Positions 8,332 to 17,146 of a DNA stretch of 64,000 bases are shown piece by piece. The first letter of the stretch is position 1. Each line of letters opens with the position of its first letter. The position numbers and the translations under genes are program-made. Below the pieces are notes generated by a model, which had not been told where the DNA came from, searched no databases, and worked only from the letters and a program-made list of their open reading frames with translations. Source of the stretch: Cytobacillus eiseniae (lineage in GTDB: Bacteria > Bacillota > Bacilli > Bacillales > Cytobacillaceae); the NCBI RefSeq assembly GCF_017874625.1, contig NZ_JAGIKZ010000001.1:372001-436000 (forward strand). The letters are read 5' to 3'.

Positions 8332-9564
8332 ATGAGCGAATTCATTAATAACCGTGAATTAAAAACAACGACAAATCCAATCGAACGTTTAACTATTTTA
8401 AGACAAATTTTCAAGGATCTTTACAATGGAAAAAATATAAATGAAGTAAAAGCACATTTTGACGCCTTTATCGGAAAGGTAACTGTTGAGGAAATATCAC
8501 AGCTAAAGCATGAGGAAATGCTCGATAGTGATTTACCCGTAGAAGAAATTCAAAGACTATACAGCTTACACACTGATATTTTCAGAGGTTCGATTGAAAC
8601 GCCTACTCGCAATAACCGTCCAGAAGATGAGCCAGGGCACCCTGTTCATACATTTATTTTAGAAAATAAAGCAATTGATCAACTGATTCAATCAAGAGTT
8701 CAAGTGAACTATGAGAAGTTTCTACAGGAAGATAGTGAAGAAAATATCTACAAGCTACTAGAAGATATCAATCTTTTATTAGATATCGATAAACATTATA
8801 GCCGAAAAGAAAATTTAATTTTCCCGTATTTAGAGAAATACGGCATTTACGGCCCAACAAATAATATGTGGAGAATCGATGACTTTATTAGAGATTCAAT
8901 TAAAGAAGCAAGACAAAAATTATCAGAATATGATGGGGATAAACAGACTATTGCAAGCGTGATGAATTTTATAATTCAAGAAGTAACGAATATGATCTAT
9001 CGCGAAGAAAATATTCTTTTCCCTATGGCTTTACAGAATTTAACAGAAGATGAATGGGTGAAAATTGCTCATGAAAGCGATGAAATAGGCTTCTGTTTAA
9101 CGGGACCAGCCAATGTATGGAAACCAGAACGAAATCATCTCGATGAGAAGGCCATATCTGAAGGCTATATAAAAATGGAAACAGGATTACTATCTTTAAA
9201 ACAGCTAGAACTGCTATTAAATCATCTTCCTGTTGATATTACCTTCATTGACCAAGATGATGTCGTTCGCTATTTCTCACATGGGAAAGAAAGAATTTTT
9301 GCAAGAACGAAAGCAGTCATTGGACGAACTGTACAAAACTGCCACCCACCTAGAAGCGTCCATGTAGTGGAAGAACTATTAGAAGATTTTAAATCTGGGA
9401 AGAAAGATACAGAAGATTTCTATATCAAGTTCCGTGATAAATATGTATATATTCGATATTTTGCTGTAAGAGCTGAAAATGGAGAATATGTAGGTACGTT
9501 AGAATTCACACAAAATATTGATCCAATTCAAGCGATCAATGGAGAAAAACGGATCTTATCATAG
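8332..9564 (+). CDS. DUF438 / hemerythrin / PAS domain protein
   Basis: A 410-aa cytoplasmic protein with three recognisable parts. The N-terminal DUF438 region is residues 15-90. A hemerythrin-like helical bundle spans about 100-250, with His/Glu-rich segments HPVHTFILENKAID, DIDKHYSRKENLIFPYLE and YREENILFPMAL, which would coordinate a di-iron centre. A C-terminal PAS-like domain spans about 285-405 (DITFIDQDDVVRYFSHGKER, RTVQNCHPP, VEELLEDFKSGKKD). The architecture is common in Firmicutes and is thought to sense redox or gas ligands, but its biochemical role is not established. A good ribosome site (GAAGGAGAA) precedes the ATG, and a strong terminator follows. It is monocistronic. Confidence 0.85.
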   Translation: MSEFINNRELKTTTNPIERLTILRQIFKDLYNGKNINEVKAHFDAFIGKVTVEEISQLKHEEMLDSDLPVEEIQRLYSLHTDIFRGSIETPTRNNRPEDEPGHPVHTFILENKAIDQLIQSRVQVNYEKFLQEDSEENIYKLLEDINLLLDIDKHYSRKENLIFPYLEKYGIYGPTNNMWRIDDFIRDSIKEARQKLSEYDGDKQTIASVMNFIIQEVTNMIYREENILFPMALQNLTEDEWVKIAHESDEIGFCLTGPANVWKPERNHLDEKAISEGYIKMETGLLSLKQLELLLNHLPVDITFIDQDDVVRYFSHGKERIFARTKAVIGRTVQNCHPPRSVHVVEELLEDFKSGKKDTEDFYIKFRDKYVYIRYFAVRAENGEYVGTLEFTQNIDPIQAINGEKRILS

Positions 9565-9575
9565 GAAAGTAATCG

Positions 9576-9607
9576 ACCTAGCACAAATTTGTGCTAGGTT
9601 ATTTTTA
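9576..9607 (+). terminator. Intrinsic terminator after the DUF438 gene
   Basis: A perfect 12-bp inverted repeat (9576-9587 ACCTAGCACAAA, 9588-9599 TTTGTGCTAGGT) is followed by TATTTTTATT. Confidence 0.9.
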
Positions 9608-9978
9608 TTGTGCGATCCCCACTCTATATTTTCCTTCTGCCTGAGGTAACGTTTCCATATTACTTTTCCTCTTAATAATTTCCCAAACTATCACATTTCT
9701 ACATTTTTTTTGCTGAACATATGCTAAGTTAAGAATCAAACTTCCAGATTTTTTAATAGAACACCTTTCGTGAATTATACATATTGAATAATAAGAGGAC
9801 AACATCATTTAACAGTTTGTATAATGCAAACAGTTAAAGATAATAGTAGAATAAACTCAAACTTCTGATTTTTCCGTTTATTCGGAAAATAAATAACCAC
9901 TTACTTCTCTTTAACTCGTTTGAAAGCGCTTCCTAACTTATTTAAGATTAGTAAATCAATATTGAAGGAGGATTATTC
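9608..9978 (+). promoter_or_regulatory. Control region of the pyrimidine catabolism operon
   Basis: About 370 bases without a credible gene. A 67-codon minus-strand frame here lacks a ribosome site. The region holds a 7-bp inverted repeat TTTTCCG/CGGAAAA with a 6-base spacer (9870-9889). A cre-like site lies 50 bases before the operon start, followed by a strong ribosome site (AAGGAGG near 9965). I could not fix the promoter hexamers. Confidence 0.5.
9921..9934 (+). promoter_or_regulatory. Catabolite-responsive element (cre) candidate
   Basis: TGAAAGCGCTTCCT matches the CcpA consensus TGWAANCGNTNWCA at 12 of 14 positions, including the central CG. It lies upstream of the beta-ureidopropionase gene and would place the catabolic operon under carbon catabolite control. 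Confidence 0.55.
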
Positions 9979-10869
9979 ATGTCTGATCTAGTGAAAATTG
10001 GCTTAATACAGGCTTCCAACGATGTGGATGGAAATGAACCAGTAGAGGTTCATAAGCAAACAGCAATTGAAAAACATATAAAACTTGTTCGTGAAGCAAA
10101 AGCAAAAAGTGCTCAAATCATCTGTTTACAAGAAATATTCTATGGCCCCTATTTTTGCTCCGAGCAAAATACAAAATGGTACGATGCTGCAGAAGAAATC
10201 CCAAATGGACCAACAACGAAACTGTTTCAAGAACTTGCAAAGGAACTAGAAATCGTCATTGTGTTACCTATTTATGAGAGAGAAGGAATTGCTACATATT
10301 ACAATACAGCAGCTGTCATCGATGCAGATGGTTCTTATTTAGGGAAATATCGAAAACAGCATATCCCTCATGTAGGTGTAGGAAATAAAGGCTATGGATT
10401 TTGGGAGAAGTTCTATTTTAAACCAGGAAATTTAGGCTATCCCGTTTTTGATACCGCATTTGCTAAGGTTGGCGTTTATATTTGCTATGATCGCCATTTC
10501 CCTGAAGGTGCTAGAATACTAGGTTTAAAAGGGGCAGAAGTCATATTAAATCCTTCTGCAACAGTTGCTGGACTTTCTGAATATTTATGGAAACTTGAAC
10601 AGCCGGCCCATGCTGTAGCAAACGGGTACTATTTAGGCGCAATTAACCGTGTTGGAACGGAAGGACCATGGAATATGGGGGAATTTTACGGACAATCTTA
10701 TCTAGTTGACCCAAGAGGGAACTTCGTTGCGATGGCAAGTCGTGATAAGGATGAAGTAATTATTGGGGAAATGAACAAGAAACTAATTAGAGAGGTTCGC
10801 GATACTTGGCAATTTTACCGTGACAGACGGCCAGAAACATATGAGGAAATGTCTGCTCTTTTACCTTAA
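9979..10869 (+). CDS. Beta-ureidopropionase (N-carbamoyl-beta-alanine amidohydrolase)
   Basis: Nitrilase-superfamily enzyme that hydrolyses N-carbamoyl-beta-alanine (from uracil) or N-carbamoyl-beta-aminoisobutyrate (from thymine) to the beta-amino acid, CO2 and ammonia. It is the last step of the reductive pathway. The catalytic triad is visible: E52 (LQEIF), K126 (YRKQHIP) and C169 (YICYDRHFPEGAR). The 296-aa length fits the family. The arrangement with PreT, PreA and dihydropyrimidinase directly downstream supports this substrate over other nitrilase activities. First gene of the operon. AAGGAGGATTATTC precedes the ATG. Probably CcpA-controlled through the upstream cre-like site. Confidence 0.9.
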   Translation: MSDLVKIGLIQASNDVDGNEPVEVHKQTAIEKHIKLVREAKAKSAQIICLQEIFYGPYFCSEQNTKWYDAAEEIPNGPTTKLFQELAKELEIVIVLPIYEREGIATYYNTAAVIDADGSYLGKYRKQHIPHVGVGNKGYGFWEKFYFKPGNLGYPVFDTAFAKVGVYICYDRHFPEGARILGLKGAEVILNPSATVAGLSEYLWKLEQPAHAVANGYYLGAINRVGTEGPWNMGEFYGQSYLVDPRGNFVAMASRDKDEVIIGEMNKKLIREVRDTWQFYRDRRPETYEEMSALLP

Positions 10870-10935
10870 TCAAGCAACTGTCAACCAGCAAAAAATGAAG
10901 AGCAATCAAATTGCTGCCAAAGGAGGCTAACGATT

Positions 10936-12309
10936 ATGAGTACTAGAAATCAAACATCCGGATGTGTTGAAGACTTATCAACAAATTTTCAAGAGGTATA
11001 TCCTGGACTAACGAAGCAAGAAGCAATAGAAGAATCCAATCGTTGCTTGTTTTGCTATGATGCACCATGTATAACGGCTTGCCCAACAGGTATTGATATC
11101 CCTACTTTTATCAAAAAAATTGCTTCTGATAATGTGAAGGGCTCCGCGAAAACAATCATGACTGCAAACCCAATTGGAGCCAGTTGTGCGCGCGTCTGTC
11201 CAACAGAAGAATTATGTGAGGGTGCTTGTGTGCTCAATCATTCTACAAAGCCAATTATGATTGGTAATTTGCAGAGATATGCAACAGATTGGGCAATAAA
11301 AAATGAACAAGTATTATTTAAACCAGGCAAAAAGAATGGTCATACTGTTGCTATTGTTGGTGGTGGCCCAGCAGGCTTAGCTGCTGCTAGAGAGCTTGGT
11401 CTTCTAGGCTATGATGTGACAATCTTTGAAGCGGAGGAACATGCTGGTGGATTGAATACTTATGGAATTGTTTCCTTTAGATTGCCACAGGAAATTTCCT
11501 TCTGGGAGGTTGACCAAGTTAAGAGTTTAGACGTAAAAATCAAGACCAATACGAAAGTAGGCAAGGATATATCTGTAAATGAACTGCTAGAAAACTATGA
11601 AATAGTTATTCTGGCAATTGGAATGTCTAATGTTCCAGATGTAGGAATTGAAGGAGAAAATTTTGCTGGAGTTTATGATGCCATTCAATTCGTTAAGGAC
11701 ACAAAAACAAAACCAATCTCAGAAAAGTTCCTCGGTAAGCGTGTCGTAGTAATTGGGGCTGGAAACACAGCAATTGATGGGGCTACTTGCTCAGTTCGCC
11801 TCGGTGCTGAAAATGTGAAAATTCTTTATCGACGGACCATTGCAGAAATGACAGCATACGAATTTGAGTATGAATTTGCTAAGCAAGAAGGGGTTGAATT
11901 TCGATGGCTTACAGCTCCACAACGAATAATTGGGGATGAAAATGGCCATGTAAAGGCCATTGAATGCATCAAAATGGAATTAACTGAACCTGGAGAGGAT
12001 GGCCGACGTCGCCCCGTCCCTATTGAAGGTTCTGAGTTTACTCTAGAAGTTGATGCGGTGATTAAAGCCATTGGGCAATCAAGATATATTCAACTGATAG
12101 ATGATTTTGGATTAGCACATAATGATGGTGTTGTGAAAATTGATCCTCACACCTATCAAACTTCAAACAATAGAGTGTTTGCATGTGGGGATGTCATTTT
12201 TGGTAAAGGGCAAGGTGAAGCAATGGTTGTTTCTGCTGCTCAGCAAGGAAAAGATACCGCTTATGCAATCCATAAGCTTCTATCAAATTCAGTTTCAGAA
12301 ACGGCTTAA
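10936..12309 (+). CDS. preT: Dihydropyrimidine dehydrogenase, NAD(P)H/FAD subunit (PreT)
   Basis: A 457-aa FAD- and Fe-S-containing electron-input subunit that works with PreA to reduce uracil or thymine with NAD(P)H. The N-terminal Fe-S domain has two cysteine clusters (CLFCYDAPCITACPTGID and CARVCPTEELCEGAC). The first dinucleotide fold is VAIVGGGPAGLAAARELG (about 137-155) for FAD. The second, VVVIGAGNTAIDGA (about 267-280), is for NAD(P)H. The C-terminal FAD contact is NNRVFACGD. It resembles glutamate synthase small chain, but pairing with PreA is decisive. Ribosome site AAGGAGG. It is 66 bases after the ureidopropionase stop. Confidence 0.92.
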   Translation: MSTRNQTSGCVEDLSTNFQEVYPGLTKQEAIEESNRCLFCYDAPCITACPTGIDIPTFIKKIASDNVKGSAKTIMTANPIGASCARVCPTEELCEGACVLNHSTKPIMIGNLQRYATDWAIKNEQVLFKPGKKNGHTVAIVGGGPAGLAAARELGLLGYDVTIFEAEEHAGGLNTYGIVSFRLPQEISFWEVDQVKSLDVKIKTNTKVGKDISVNELLENYEIVILAIGMSNVPDVGIEGENFAGVYDAIQFVKDTKTKPISEKFLGKRVVVIGAGNTAIDGATCSVRLGAENVKILYRRTIAEMTAYEFEYEFAKQEGVEFRWLTAPQRIIGDENGHVKAIECIKMELTEPGEDGRRRPVPIEGSEFTLEVDAVIKAIGQSRYIQLIDDFGLAHNDGVVKIDPHTYQTSNNRVFACGDVIFGKGQGEAMVVSAAQQGKDTAYAIHKLLSNSVSETA

Positions 12310-12346
12310 CCTATAAGAAATAGGAATGAAAAAGGGAGGTATGAGA

Positions 12347-13633
12347 ATGGCAGACTTACGGATAAATTTAGCTGGAATTGAATCACCGAACCCATTTTGG
12401 TTAGCTTCTGCTCCTCCAACAAATTCGGGATATCAAGTTCAGCGTGCATTTGAGGCTGGTTGGGGTGGAGCCGTATGGAAAACATTAGGTGATCCTATAT
12501 TGAATGTATCCTCTCGTTTCGCAGCAGTTAGCTTTAACGGTCAAAAGGTAGCTGGCTTCAATAATATTGAATTGATTACAGACCGACCACTTGAAGTGAA
12601 TCTAAAAGAAATCTACGAAACGAAAAAGAAGTTTCCTAATCATGCAATTATTGCTTCGTTAATGGTCGAACCTAAACAAGAAAAATGGCATGAAATCGTT
12701 AAAAAAGTAGAAGCGATCGGGGTAGATGGACTAGAACTGAATTTTGGCTGTCCTCATGGCATGGCCGAGCGAGGGATGGGGGCTGCTTCTGGTCAAGTAC
12801 CTGAATTAGTAGAAAAGCAAACATATTGGGTAAAAGAAGTAGCAAAAACCCCTGTCATCGTCAAACTTACTCCAAATATTACAGATATAACGGTTACAGC
12901 AGAAGCTGCTGTGAATGGTGGAGCAGATGCAATTAGCATGATTAATACGATTAATAGTTTAGCAGGGGTTGATATTCATTCCTGGGATACGATTCCACAT
13001 GTTGGTGGAAAGGGAGCTCATGGGGGCTACTGTGGCCCAGCTGTCAAACCAATTGCTCTTCATATGGTTGGCGATTGTGCTAGAAACCCACGGATAAATA
13101 TTCCGATTTCTGGAATTGGGGGAATTTCCAATTGGCAAAATGCGGTTGAATACATGCTGATGGGAGCAACTGGCGTACAGGTTTGTACGGCTGCCATGCA
13201 CCATGGTTTCCGAATTGTCGAGGATATGATCGACGGCCTGAATAACTATTTAGATGAAAAAGGCATTGCCTCAGCGATGGATATCGTTGGAAAATCTGTC
13301 CGTAAATATTCGGATTGGGGAGATCTTGACCTTAACTATAAGATTGTTGCACAAATAAATAATGATGTTTGTATTAATTGTAATAAGTGTCATATTGCCT
13401 GTGAAGATACCTCTCATCAATGCATTGACATGCTGATGGATGAACATGGAAACAACATTTTAAGAGTTAGAGAAGAAGATTGTGTGGGCTGTAATCTATG
13501 TTCGATCGTTTGTCCAGTTGATGGTGCAATTGACATGGTTGAAATGCCATCTGGCCTTCCAGTTATGACTTGGAATGAACGTCAAGCTGCTCTAGGTGCC
13601 GTCTCATGTAGTGTAGATCCAATAAGTAAATAA
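12347..13633 (+). CDS. preA: Dihydropyrimidine dehydrogenase, catalytic subunit (PreA)
   Basis: A 428-aa FMN-binding barrel of the dihydroorotate dehydrogenase family, followed by two [4Fe-4S] ferredoxin motifs. It reduces the 5,6 double bond of uracil or thymine using electrons passed from PreT. Visible signatures are LASAPPTNSG near the N-terminus, ELNFGCPHGM in the barrel, PISGIGGISNW at the phosphate site, and C-terminal clusters CINCNKCHIAC and CVGCNLCSIVCP. ATG 12347 is chosen because GGGAGG ends seven bases before it. Upstream in-frame ATGs at 12326 and 12341 overlap or abut that ribosome site. Immediately downstream of preT. Confidence 0.93.
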   Translation: MADLRINLAGIESPNPFWLASAPPTNSGYQVQRAFEAGWGGAVWKTLGDPILNVSSRFAAVSFNGQKVAGFNNIELITDRPLEVNLKEIYETKKKFPNHAIIASLMVEPKQEKWHEIVKKVEAIGVDGLELNFGCPHGMAERGMGAASGQVPELVEKQTYWVKEVAKTPVIVKLTPNITDITVTAEAAVNGGADAISMINTINSLAGVDIHSWDTIPHVGGKGAHGGYCGPAVKPIALHMVGDCARNPRINIPISGIGGISNWQNAVEYMLMGATGVQVCTAAMHHGFRIVEDMIDGLNNYLDEKGIASAMDIVGKSVRKYSDWGDLDLNYKIVAQINNDVCINCNKCHIACEDTSHQCIDMLMDEHGNNILRVREEDCVGCNLCSIVCPVDGAIDMVEMPSGLPVMTWNERQAALGAVSCSVDPISK

Positions 13634-13652
13634 TCATTTCAAGGAGGTAAAT

Positions 13653-15071
13653 ATGAAAAAGATAATTAAAAATGGCACAATTGTTACTGCAACAGATACA
13701 TTCCAAGCTGATATTTTAGTGAAAAATGGAGTGATCCACCTGATTGGAGAAAACCTTGTCGATCAGGACGCTGAAATTGTAGATGTAAATGGCTGTTACG
13801 TTTTTCCAGGAGGAATTGACCCACATACACATTTAGAAATGCCCTTTGGAGGGACAGTTACAAAGGATGATTTTGAGACTGGTACAATTGCAGCTGCCTT
13901 TGGCGGAACAACAACAGTTATCGATTTTTGCCTAACAAACAAAGGGGAGCCTTTACAAAACGGGATCAAAACATGGCATGCAAAGTCTAAGGAAAAGGCA
14001 GTAATTGATTACGGATTTCATCTTATGATTGGGGAGGTAAATGAAGCTGTATTAAATGAACTTCCATCCATTATTGAAAATGAAGGCATCACCTCTTTTA
14101 AAGTATTTATGGCTTACAAAAATGTATTGCAAGCGGATGATGAAACATTGTTCCAAACACTTGTTACAGCAAAGAAGCTTGGTGCACTCGTGATGGTTCA
14201 TGCTGAAAATGGGGATGTTATCGATTATTTAGTTAAAAAGGCGTTAAAAGAAGGAAAAACAGATCCAATCTACCATGCGCTAACAAGGCCACAAGAAATT
14301 GAAGGAGAAGCAACTGGAAGAGCAGCAACATTTACAGGGCTAGCTAATTCTCAACTGTATGTTGTACATGTTTCATGTGCAGATGCTGCCCGAAAAATTG
14401 CAGAAGCAAGAGAAAACGGCGTGGATGTATGGGGAGAAACATGTCCACAGTATTTAGTATTAGATCAATCCTATCTTGAAAAACCAAATTTTGAAGGGGC
14501 AAAATATGTCTGGTCCCCGCCTTTACGCGAAAAATGGAATCAAGATGTTTTATGGAATGCATTAAAAACAGGACAGCTTCAAACAGTTGGATCAGATCAA
14601 TGCTCATTCGATTTCAAAGGACAGAAAGATCTTGGGAAAGATGATTTTTCTAAAATTCCTAATGGGGGGCCAATCATTGAGGATCGTTTAAGTATTCTAT
14701 TTTCTGAAGGGGTGAAAAAAGGCCGCATCTCATTGAACCAATTTGTTGACATTACCTCAACAAGAATTGCTAAATTGTTTGGTTTATATCCGAAAAAAGG
14801 AACAATCGCAGTTGGTGTTGATGCAGACATTGTCATCTTTGATCCATCCGTTGAGAGAACCATTTCCGCAGAAACTCATCATATGGCGGTGGACTATAGT
14901 GCTTTTGAAGGAATGAAGGTAACGGGTGAGCCTATATCTGTATTATCTAGGGGAGAATTTGTTATTAAAAATAAGCAGTTTGTTGGAAAACTTGGTGCTG
15001 GACAGTATTTAAAACGAGCAAAATATAATGAGCAGCTTCAAGTACAAGAAAATAAATCGGTTCCCATTTAA
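13653..15071 (+). CDS. Dihydropyrimidinase / D-hydantoinase
   Basis: Amidohydrolase-superfamily enzyme (472 aa) that opens the dihydrouracil or dihydrothymine ring to the N-carbamoyl-beta-amino acid. Some members also open 5-substituted hydantoins. Metal-site motifs are visible: DPHTHLEMPFGG (HxH), SFKVFMAYKN, whose lysine would be carboxylated to bridge two zinc ions, VHAENGD, VVHVSC and GSDQCSF. It lies 19 bases after preA with a perfect AAGGAGG, in the order expected for reduction followed by ring opening. It is followed by an inverted repeat and then the permease gene. Confidence 0.92.
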   Translation: MKKIIKNGTIVTATDTFQADILVKNGVIHLIGENLVDQDAEIVDVNGCYVFPGGIDPHTHLEMPFGGTVTKDDFETGTIAAAFGGTTTVIDFCLTNKGEPLQNGIKTWHAKSKEKAVIDYGFHLMIGEVNEAVLNELPSIIENEGITSFKVFMAYKNVLQADDETLFQTLVTAKKLGALVMVHAENGDVIDYLVKKALKEGKTDPIYHALTRPQEIEGEATGRAATFTGLANSQLYVVHVSCADAARKIAEARENGVDVWGETCPQYLVLDQSYLEKPNFEGAKYVWSPPLREKWNQDVLWNALKTGQLQTVGSDQCSFDFKGQKDLGKDDFSKIPNGGPIIEDRLSILFSEGVKKGRISLNQFVDITSTRIAKLFGLYPKKGTIAVGVDADIVIFDPSVERTISAETHHMAVDYSAFEGMKVTGEPISVLSRGEFVIKNKQFVGKLGAGQYLKRAKYNEQLQVQENKSVPI

Positions 15072-15077
15072 GCAATG

Positions 15078-15124
15078 ACCTAAGATGAGGGAGGGGAGGG
15101 TGACTACTCTCATTCATCTTAGGT
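15078..15124 (+). terminator. Intra-operon hairpin between hydantoinase and permease genes
   Basis: An 11-bp perfect stem (15078-15088 ACCTAAGATGA with 15114-15124) surrounds a purine-rich loop, but only a weak T-tract (ACTCTTTAAG) follows. It may attenuate or stabilise mRNA rather than terminate fully. Confidence 0.45.
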
Positions 15125-15194
15125 ACTCTTTAAGAATAAGAAGTATGTAATCAATATTCAGAATATTAAAAATACAATTAAATAGGGGTGCTCA

Positions 15195-16664
15195 ATGAAA
15201 CAGAATGGAAATTATTTAAAGTCTCCTGATTTGCTGCCAATTTCTCATGGTGACCGGAAGATTAGTCCCTTTGGCTTTACTGTTATTTGGATAGGAATGG
15301 CAGTTGTTTTGGCTGCCTTTGCAATCGGTGGTGCTGGAATCCAAACATTGCCACTTGGGTGGGTCATTGTTGCCACAATTATAGGATCTGTTTTAATTGG
15401 TATTTTCATGACTATTATTGGTGATATCGGTGTTGAGCATGGACTTTCTTTTCCAGTTTATATGAGAGCCCCATTTGGTACAATAGGTACCCATATTCCA
15501 TCATTAGTACGTGGGATTACCGCTTCCTGTTGGTTTGGAATCAATACTTATTTCGGGGCAACTGCAATGAATGCCATACTATTTACTCTAATTGGCTTTG
15601 ATAACTGGTTTATATGCTTTCTTATTTTTGCAGCCGCACAATTAATTAATACTGCCCTTGGGATCAAGGCAATTGAGCGATTTGCAGATCTAGCCGCTCC
15701 AACAATTATTCTCATATCAGTATGGATGTATCTCTCTCTTTCAGATAAAGCTCTAGAGCAAGGAAGAGATGTTTGGACTTGGGTGGAGAATCCTGTAACA
15801 GGTGGTGCTGCTATTACTGCTTTTATGGTTGTAGTCATGAGTAATATGGGCTTTTGGGCCACTCTTGCTGCTGATATGCCTTCCTTATCAAGATTCTTTA
15901 AGGCGCCAAAAAATGAACGGAATTGGTTTAAACGGAATAAGGCACAAATTGCAGGAAGCATTATTGCCATGCCAATCGTGAACACTTTCATGGTTATTAT
16001 CGGTGCTGTGTCCTATGTTGCAGTTATGAACTATGACCCTGTTGTTGGACTACAGGAAGCAGCAAGTGGAATTGTGCTTGGTGTTCTTTTGCTAATGATT
16101 GTTTTTGCACAGTGGTCAACTAATACTTCTGCCAATGTTGTACCTGCAGCTACTATTTTCTCTAATGTCGGTGGACCTAAAGTTCCATTTTGGGCAGGGG
16201 TTATTATTGCGGGTATCGTAGGGATTGTCGTTCAGCCATGGAGTTTATTTGATGTAATCATTCCTGCATTGCTCATTATTGGGGGAATTCTATCTGCTAT
16301 TGTTGGAATTTTATTTACAGATTATTATGTTCTAAGAAAAAGACGGGTGAATGTCCAAGAACTATATGAAGATAATGGCCAATTTAAATACACGAATGGC
16401 GTGAACTGGGCAGGCATGATCGCTTGGATTATCGGTGGCCTTGCTGCTTATTGGTTATCTGCTTATTCTTTCTTTGTTGGCTTTGGTGTTGGAGCGATCA
16501 TCTATTATTTCTTAGCAAAATACTGGTATTTCAATAAATACAAACAAGCGGAAATTGAAGATCCCAATGACGAGAAATATTTAGGAATCACTGTTGGGCG
16601 TGATTGGAAAATTGATACAACTGAAACGGTTATTATTGAAGAAACAGTCAATACGCAAATTTAA
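15195..16664 (+). CDS. NCS1-family nucleobase/hydantoin:cation symporter
   Basis: A 489-aa integral membrane transporter with about 12 hydrophobic segments and an NCS1-type N-terminus (DRKISPFGFTVIWIGMAVVLAAFAIGG, residues 21-47). Further family landmarks are FPVYMRAPFGTIG, SCWFGINTYFGA and QWSTNTSANVVPAA. NCS1 proteins import uracil, allantoin, hydantoins or cytosine with Na+ or H+. The neighbours point to a pyrimidine or hydantoin substrate, but it cannot be settled from sequence. The C-terminus is a charged cytoplasmic tail. A GGGGTG ribosome site precedes the ATG. Confidence 0.88.
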   Translation: MKQNGNYLKSPDLLPISHGDRKISPFGFTVIWIGMAVVLAAFAIGGAGIQTLPLGWVIVATIIGSVLIGIFMTIIGDIGVEHGLSFPVYMRAPFGTIGTHIPSLVRGITASCWFGINTYFGATAMNAILFTLIGFDNWFICFLIFAAAQLINTALGIKAIERFADLAAPTIILISVWMYLSLSDKALEQGRDVWTWVENPVTGGAAITAFMVVVMSNMGFWATLAADMPSLSRFFKAPKNERNWFKRNKAQIAGSIIAMPIVNTFMVIIGAVSYVAVMNYDPVVGLQEAASGIVLGVLLLMIVFAQWSTNTSANVVPAATIFSNVGGPKVPFWAGVIIAGIVGIVVQPWSLFDVIIPALLIIGGILSAIVGILFTDYYVLRKRRVNVQELYEDNGQFKYTNGVNWAGMIAWIIGGLAAYWLSAYSFFVGFGVGAIIYYFLAKYWYFNKYKQAEIEDPNDEKYLGITVGRDWKIDTTETVIIEETVNTQI

Positions 16665-16682
16665 ATAAAGCGATGATTCCAA

Positions 16683-16713
16683 CAGAGGGGATTTACTTTC
16701 ATTCCCTCTGGAG
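16683..16713 (+). terminator. Small hairpin between permease and small gene
   Basis: CAGAGGGGA and TTCCCTCTG form a 9-bp stem with G-T wobble, without a clear T-run. Probably a processing or partial termination point. Confidence 0.35.
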
Positions 16714-16747
16714 CTTAGTTGCATCACTCTATAAGGGGGAAACATAG

Positions 16748-16978
16748 ATGTCGGATTATCAAACTTTTTTACAAGAGAGAGATCAAATCGATTACTTCAC
16801 TCAGAAGGGATATCGAATTAAAAATATCACTGAAAATTTAAGTGGGGCATTTGTTGAATTTGAAAGAGAATCTAAAGAAAGTAAAGAATTCAATAAGGAA
16901 ACTTTGCATATTTTAACGGCTGATGGAAGAAAGTATTTTTCTGTTGTGCTAATAAATCAACAAAAAGAAGGAGCATAA
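16748..16978 (+). CDS. Small conserved-context protein of the pyrimidine locus
   Basis: A 76-aa soluble, charged protein (MSDYQTFLQERDQIDYFTQK...) that I do not recognise. It has a good ribosome site (AAGGGGGAAACATAG) and a strong terminator after it, and the reading frame looks genuine. Predicted secondary structure would be an N-terminal helix then beta strands (YRIKNITENLSGAFVEFERE, HILTADGRKYFSVVLI), a compact alpha/beta fold. It sits between the permease and the regulator, so an accessory role in pyrimidine uptake or control is possible. That is inference only. Confidence 0.65.
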   Translation: MSDYQTFLQERDQIDYFTQKGYRIKNITENLSGAFVEFERESKESKEFNKETLHILTADGRKYFSVVLINQQKEGA

Positions 16979-17003
16979 ACAACTACTTCAACCGAATCAT
17001 TTT

Positions 17004-17050
17004 AATAATAGCTGATAAATCTATCAACGTTTATCAGCTATTATTATTTA
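17004..17050 (+). terminator. Intrinsic terminator closing the pyrimidine operon
   Basis: A perfect 16-bp stem (17004-17019 AATAATAGCTGATAAA with 17030-17045) is followed by an AT-rich tail. Confidence 0.8.
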
Positions 17051-17100
17051 AAATTCAAAATATACTGATAATTATTATGCACTTTGTCCATTCTTTCCCT

Positions 17101-17106
17101 TATAAT
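17101..17106 (+). promoter_or_regulatory. -10 element of the PucR-type regulator gene
   Basis: A consensus TATAAT at 17101-17106 is followed by AAGGGAGC (about 17132) and a TTG start at 17147. It matters because a longer frame starting at ATG 17084 would begin upstream of this promoter. No good -35 is seen. Confidence 0.5.
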
Positions 17107-17146
17107 AGAAAATATTACAACATTAAATTGTAAGGGAGCTTCAAAA

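Noticed and set aside
9605-9808. A 67-codon minus-strand frame downstream of the DUF438 gene
   Set aside because: No ribosome site, no recognisable sequence, and it overlaps the control region of the pyrimidine operon.
15548-15991. A 147-codon minus-strand frame inside the NCS1 permease gene
   Set aside because: Antisense to a transporter with intact family motifs; no ribosome site or homology.
17084-17146. N-terminal extension of the PucR-type regulator from ATG 17084
   Set aside because: That ATG lies upstream of a consensus -10 element and lacks a ribosome site. TTG 17147 has a good site and gives the usual family N-terminus.
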